Of a DNA stretch of 64,000 nt, positions 62,527 to 64,000 are shown piece by piece. The stretch lies in contig JADMKE010000016.1 of assembly GCA_018780035.1 (NCBI GenBank), positions 310,001-374,000 of the forward strand, in the 5' to 3' direction. Source of the DNA: Candidatus Sericytochromatia bacterium (lineage in GTDB: Bacteria; Cyanobacteriota; Sericytochromatia; UBA7694). Every line of letters begins with the position of its first letter. Position 1 is the first letter of the stretch. Below the pieces are notes generated by a model, which was not told the origin of the DNA, did not search any database, and worked only from the letters and a program-made list of their open reading frames with translations. A program made the translations under genes and the position numbers.

Positions 62527-63405
62527 ATGTTGATTCAGAGAGCCTTGGGAATCCTGGCCACAGGCGCCCTTATCGCCATAACCGTGCCACAGTTGTCTGG
62601 GAATCTGTCCTTGGCACAGGCCCGCAGCCAGCGTCACCAGACAATCTATGTCAATACCGCTTCAGAATTGCTCAAAGCAATTGCTCCCCATCGCACGATT
62701 GTCTTACGCCCCAATACCTATAATCTCAGCGGTTTGGCTGTGCCTGCCAACCATCCCTATTTGGAGCGAAACAAAGACACCGGTGGCTTGATGATTAAAA
62801 ATGTCAGTCATCTCACGCTGCGCGGCGAAGATGTGCGTGCCACCAAAATTGTGATCAGTGAATTGGCGCCTCATGTCTTGAGCTTTCAAGACAGCCATCA
62901 GATTCAACTTGAATCCTTAGAAATTGGCCATGTACCGCAATCCCATGCCATTTGTTTGGGGGCTGTGTTGGGCTTTCATTCCAGCAAAAATATCTCCCTG
63001 CGCGATCTCAATCTCTTTGGCAGCGGTACCTTTGGCCTTTGGCTCGAAAACACCCAGCAACTCAACCTCGACAACTCCGTGATCAAAGAGTGCTCGCAGG
63101 GCATTGCGTTTTTGTCTGAATCCCGCCAGATCACCTTCCGCAACAGTCTCTTTGTCGACAATGCGGGGGGATTTAATCTCTGGGACCATTCCCAGGCCCG
63201 TGTGGTGGGCAGCCAGTTTATCCACAACCAGGCCCTGAAATCCAAAGATTACAGCAAGGCCTTGCTCTCGGTCAAAGGTCCCGGACGTCTGCAGATCAGC
63301 CATTCTCAGCTCACAGATAACCATGCCCAAGCGCTCAAAGGCGAGGGGGCCGAACACATTCAGCTCTTTAGCAATTATATGCACCGCAATCACTATTCCC
63401 GCTGA
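62527..63405 (+). CDS. Right-handed beta-helix repeat secreted protein
   Basis: The 292-residue protein has a Sec signal peptide (about 1-30) and a pectate-lyase-like beta-helix from about 45 to 285: IVLRPNTYNLSG, SHLTLRGEDVRATKIVI, then repeats such as LNLDNSVIKECSQGIAFL, ITFRNSLFVDNAGGFNLW and VVGSQFIHNQA. Such repeats are found in carbohydrate-active and structural envelope proteins. No catalytic residues can be assigned. The next gene begins 17 bases downstream. Confidence 0.8.
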   Translation: MLIQRALGILATGALIAITVPQLSGNLSLAQARSQRHQTIYVNTASELLKAIAPHRTIVLRPNTYNLSGLAVPANHPYLERNKDTGGLMIKNVSHLTLRGEDVRATKIVISELAPHVLSFQDSHQIQLESLEIGHVPQSHAICLGAVLGFHSSKNISLRDLNLFGSGTFGLWLENTQQLNLDNSVIKECSQGIAFLSESRQITFRNSLFVDNAGGFNLWDHSQARVVGSQFIHNQALKSKDYSKALLSVKGPGRLQISHSQLTDNHAQALKGEGAEHIQLFSNYMHRNHYSR

Positions 63406-63422
63406 GGACAGACAAGCGAGAT

Positions 63423-64000
63423 ATGCCACCTTTAGATCCAACCCCTGAACAGCCAGAAACGCAAACGCAGTCCCGTAAGCGGATTTTGCGTCGCTATTTG
63501 GAGATTTTGGGCCTGTTGATCTTGGCTTTGCCCTTGGCGGGTTTGCTGTTTTTGAACCAACAGGCCGAAAAATTGCTCTATTACAAATACGGCAAAGCCA
63601 AATGGGCACAGCAACGCCCTGCTATTTGTTCTCCTGCGCGCAAGGCCCTGGTTTATGCCGATCAGCGCCCAGGTCAACGTTCGGGTCAAAACAGCGACAA
63701 GCCTTTGGAGTTGGCCTGTGAGGAGGCGCTTGCCCTGCCCGCTTTGCATACCGAGATTCGCAATCGCGATGGCCTCAAATTACACACGGTGCGGCACCTG
63801 ACCGGCCCCGATCCCCAGCGCCCCTGGCTGGTGTATATTTCTGGCACCACGAGCACCTGGCTGGATGCCACCCGCTATCTGCCAATGGCCAAGCGTTTGG
63901 GGTTTAACTTGGCCAGTTTGGACATGAGCAATCACGGCATTTCGGGGAACAATGGCAAAGGCGTGGGTTTTGGCTGCCGTGAAAAGGCCGATGTCACAGC
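63423..64000 (+). CDS. Membrane-anchored alpha/beta hydrolase-like protein (partial)
   Basis: An open frame starts at ATG 63423 and continues past the right edge without a stop (192 residues seen). A membrane helix (about 26-44: LEILGLLILALPLAGLLFL) is followed by a periplasmic region with LVYISGTTSTWLDATRYL and LGFNLASLDMSNHGISG, typical of the oxyanion strand and the early part of an alpha/beta hydrolase fold. The catalytic nucleophile would lie outside the window. It is probably co-transcribed with the beta-helix gene. Confidence 0.75.
   Translation, partial: MPPLDPTPEQPETQTQSRKRILRRYLEILGLLILALPLAGLLFLNQQAEKLLYYKYGKAKWAQQRPAICSPARKALVYADQRPGQRSGQNSDKPLELACEEALALPALHTEIRNRDGLKLHTVRHLTGPDPQRPWLVYISGTTSTWLDATRYLPMAKRLGFNLASLDMSNHGISGNNGKGVGFGCREKADVT

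Overview
The window is a gene-dense bacterial chromosome segment of roughly 50% GC. I see no insertion sequence, prophage, CRISPR array or rRNA. At least eight proteins have lipoprotein signal peptides, and there is a TolC-type outer-membrane channel and several secreted or barrel-like proteins, so the cell is very probably diderm. Short intergenic gaps, 1-14 base overlaps between consecutive genes, and TATAAT-like -10 boxes are typical. The gene mix (lipoproteins with Pro/Thr/Ser-rich linkers, lone CpaB, slipin, LCP protein, RecD2, E. coli-like class I aldolase, methylmalonyl-CoA mutase) would fit an uncultured lineage such as the non-photosynthetic relatives of Cyanobacteria (Sericytochromatia or Melainabacteria-like). 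That placement is a guess and nothing here proves it.

Layout. 1-1663: a large Ig-like repeat lipoprotein on the minus strand that runs off the left edge and is easy to miss because its end is outside the window. 1898-4948: a tightly overlapping marR / outer-membrane protein / tolC operon. 4964-8319: LCP cell-wall ligase, a CinA with a degenerate C-terminus, and a small hypothetical. 8320-14515: AT-rich spacer, then feoA-feoB iron uptake, an opposite-strand fused MFS/spermidine synthase, and a FeoB-associated Cys-rich peptide. 14521-16762: a glycosyltransferase-like protein, tRNA-Leu(UAG) and a trans-sulfuration PLP enzyme. 16939-20287: four consecutive lipoproteins (NHL propeller, small, TPR, linker-rich). 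20482-29002: core and housekeeping genes (yifB, rimO, GNAT, hisN-like, sufE) among small unknowns.

29040-36086 is largely redox-related. A MerC-domain membrane protein and a divergent unknown share an intergenic region with two matching palindromes. A peroxiredoxin-glutaredoxin fusion is followed by a dihydrolipoamide-dehydrogenase-like flavoenzyme with an extra C-terminal CxxC. Further on, a DoxX protein is paired with a 1-Cys peroxiredoxin. Between them lies a minus-strand cluster (zinc-ribbon/SH3 membrane protein, TPR-like, an eCIS-motif protein, a methyltransferase). The methyltransferase's ribosome binding site can pair with an upstream arm.

37684-44370: mutA-mutB (methylmalonyl-CoA mutase) with a HicA/HicB-type pair coupled directly to the mutB stop codon, a secreted unknown, and a ribbon-helix-helix/Doc toxin-antitoxin pair. 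44367-50440: a thioesterase, a C39-like peptidase, a stand-alone protease-propeptide-like lipoprotein, fbaB and recD2. 50519-56306: a 1213-residue lipoprotein with putative Ig, IPT, lamin-tail and eight-copy repeat modules, then cpaB with its small upstream partner. 56444-64000: a 612-residue unknown coupled to aroQ, ruvB with a lipoprotein, tRNA-Val(CAC), a six-repeat MshEN-like protein, a slipin with a long structured leader, a beta-helix protein, and a membrane-anchored alpha/beta hydrolase cut by the right edge.

No single strikingly new system stands out. The best leads are regulatory: the twin palindromes at 29094-29224, the SD-sequestering inverted repeat at 32844-32900, and the structured slipin leader at 62190-62460. 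The mutAB-hicAB coupling and the Prx-Grx/flavoenzyme pair are the best gene-level leads.
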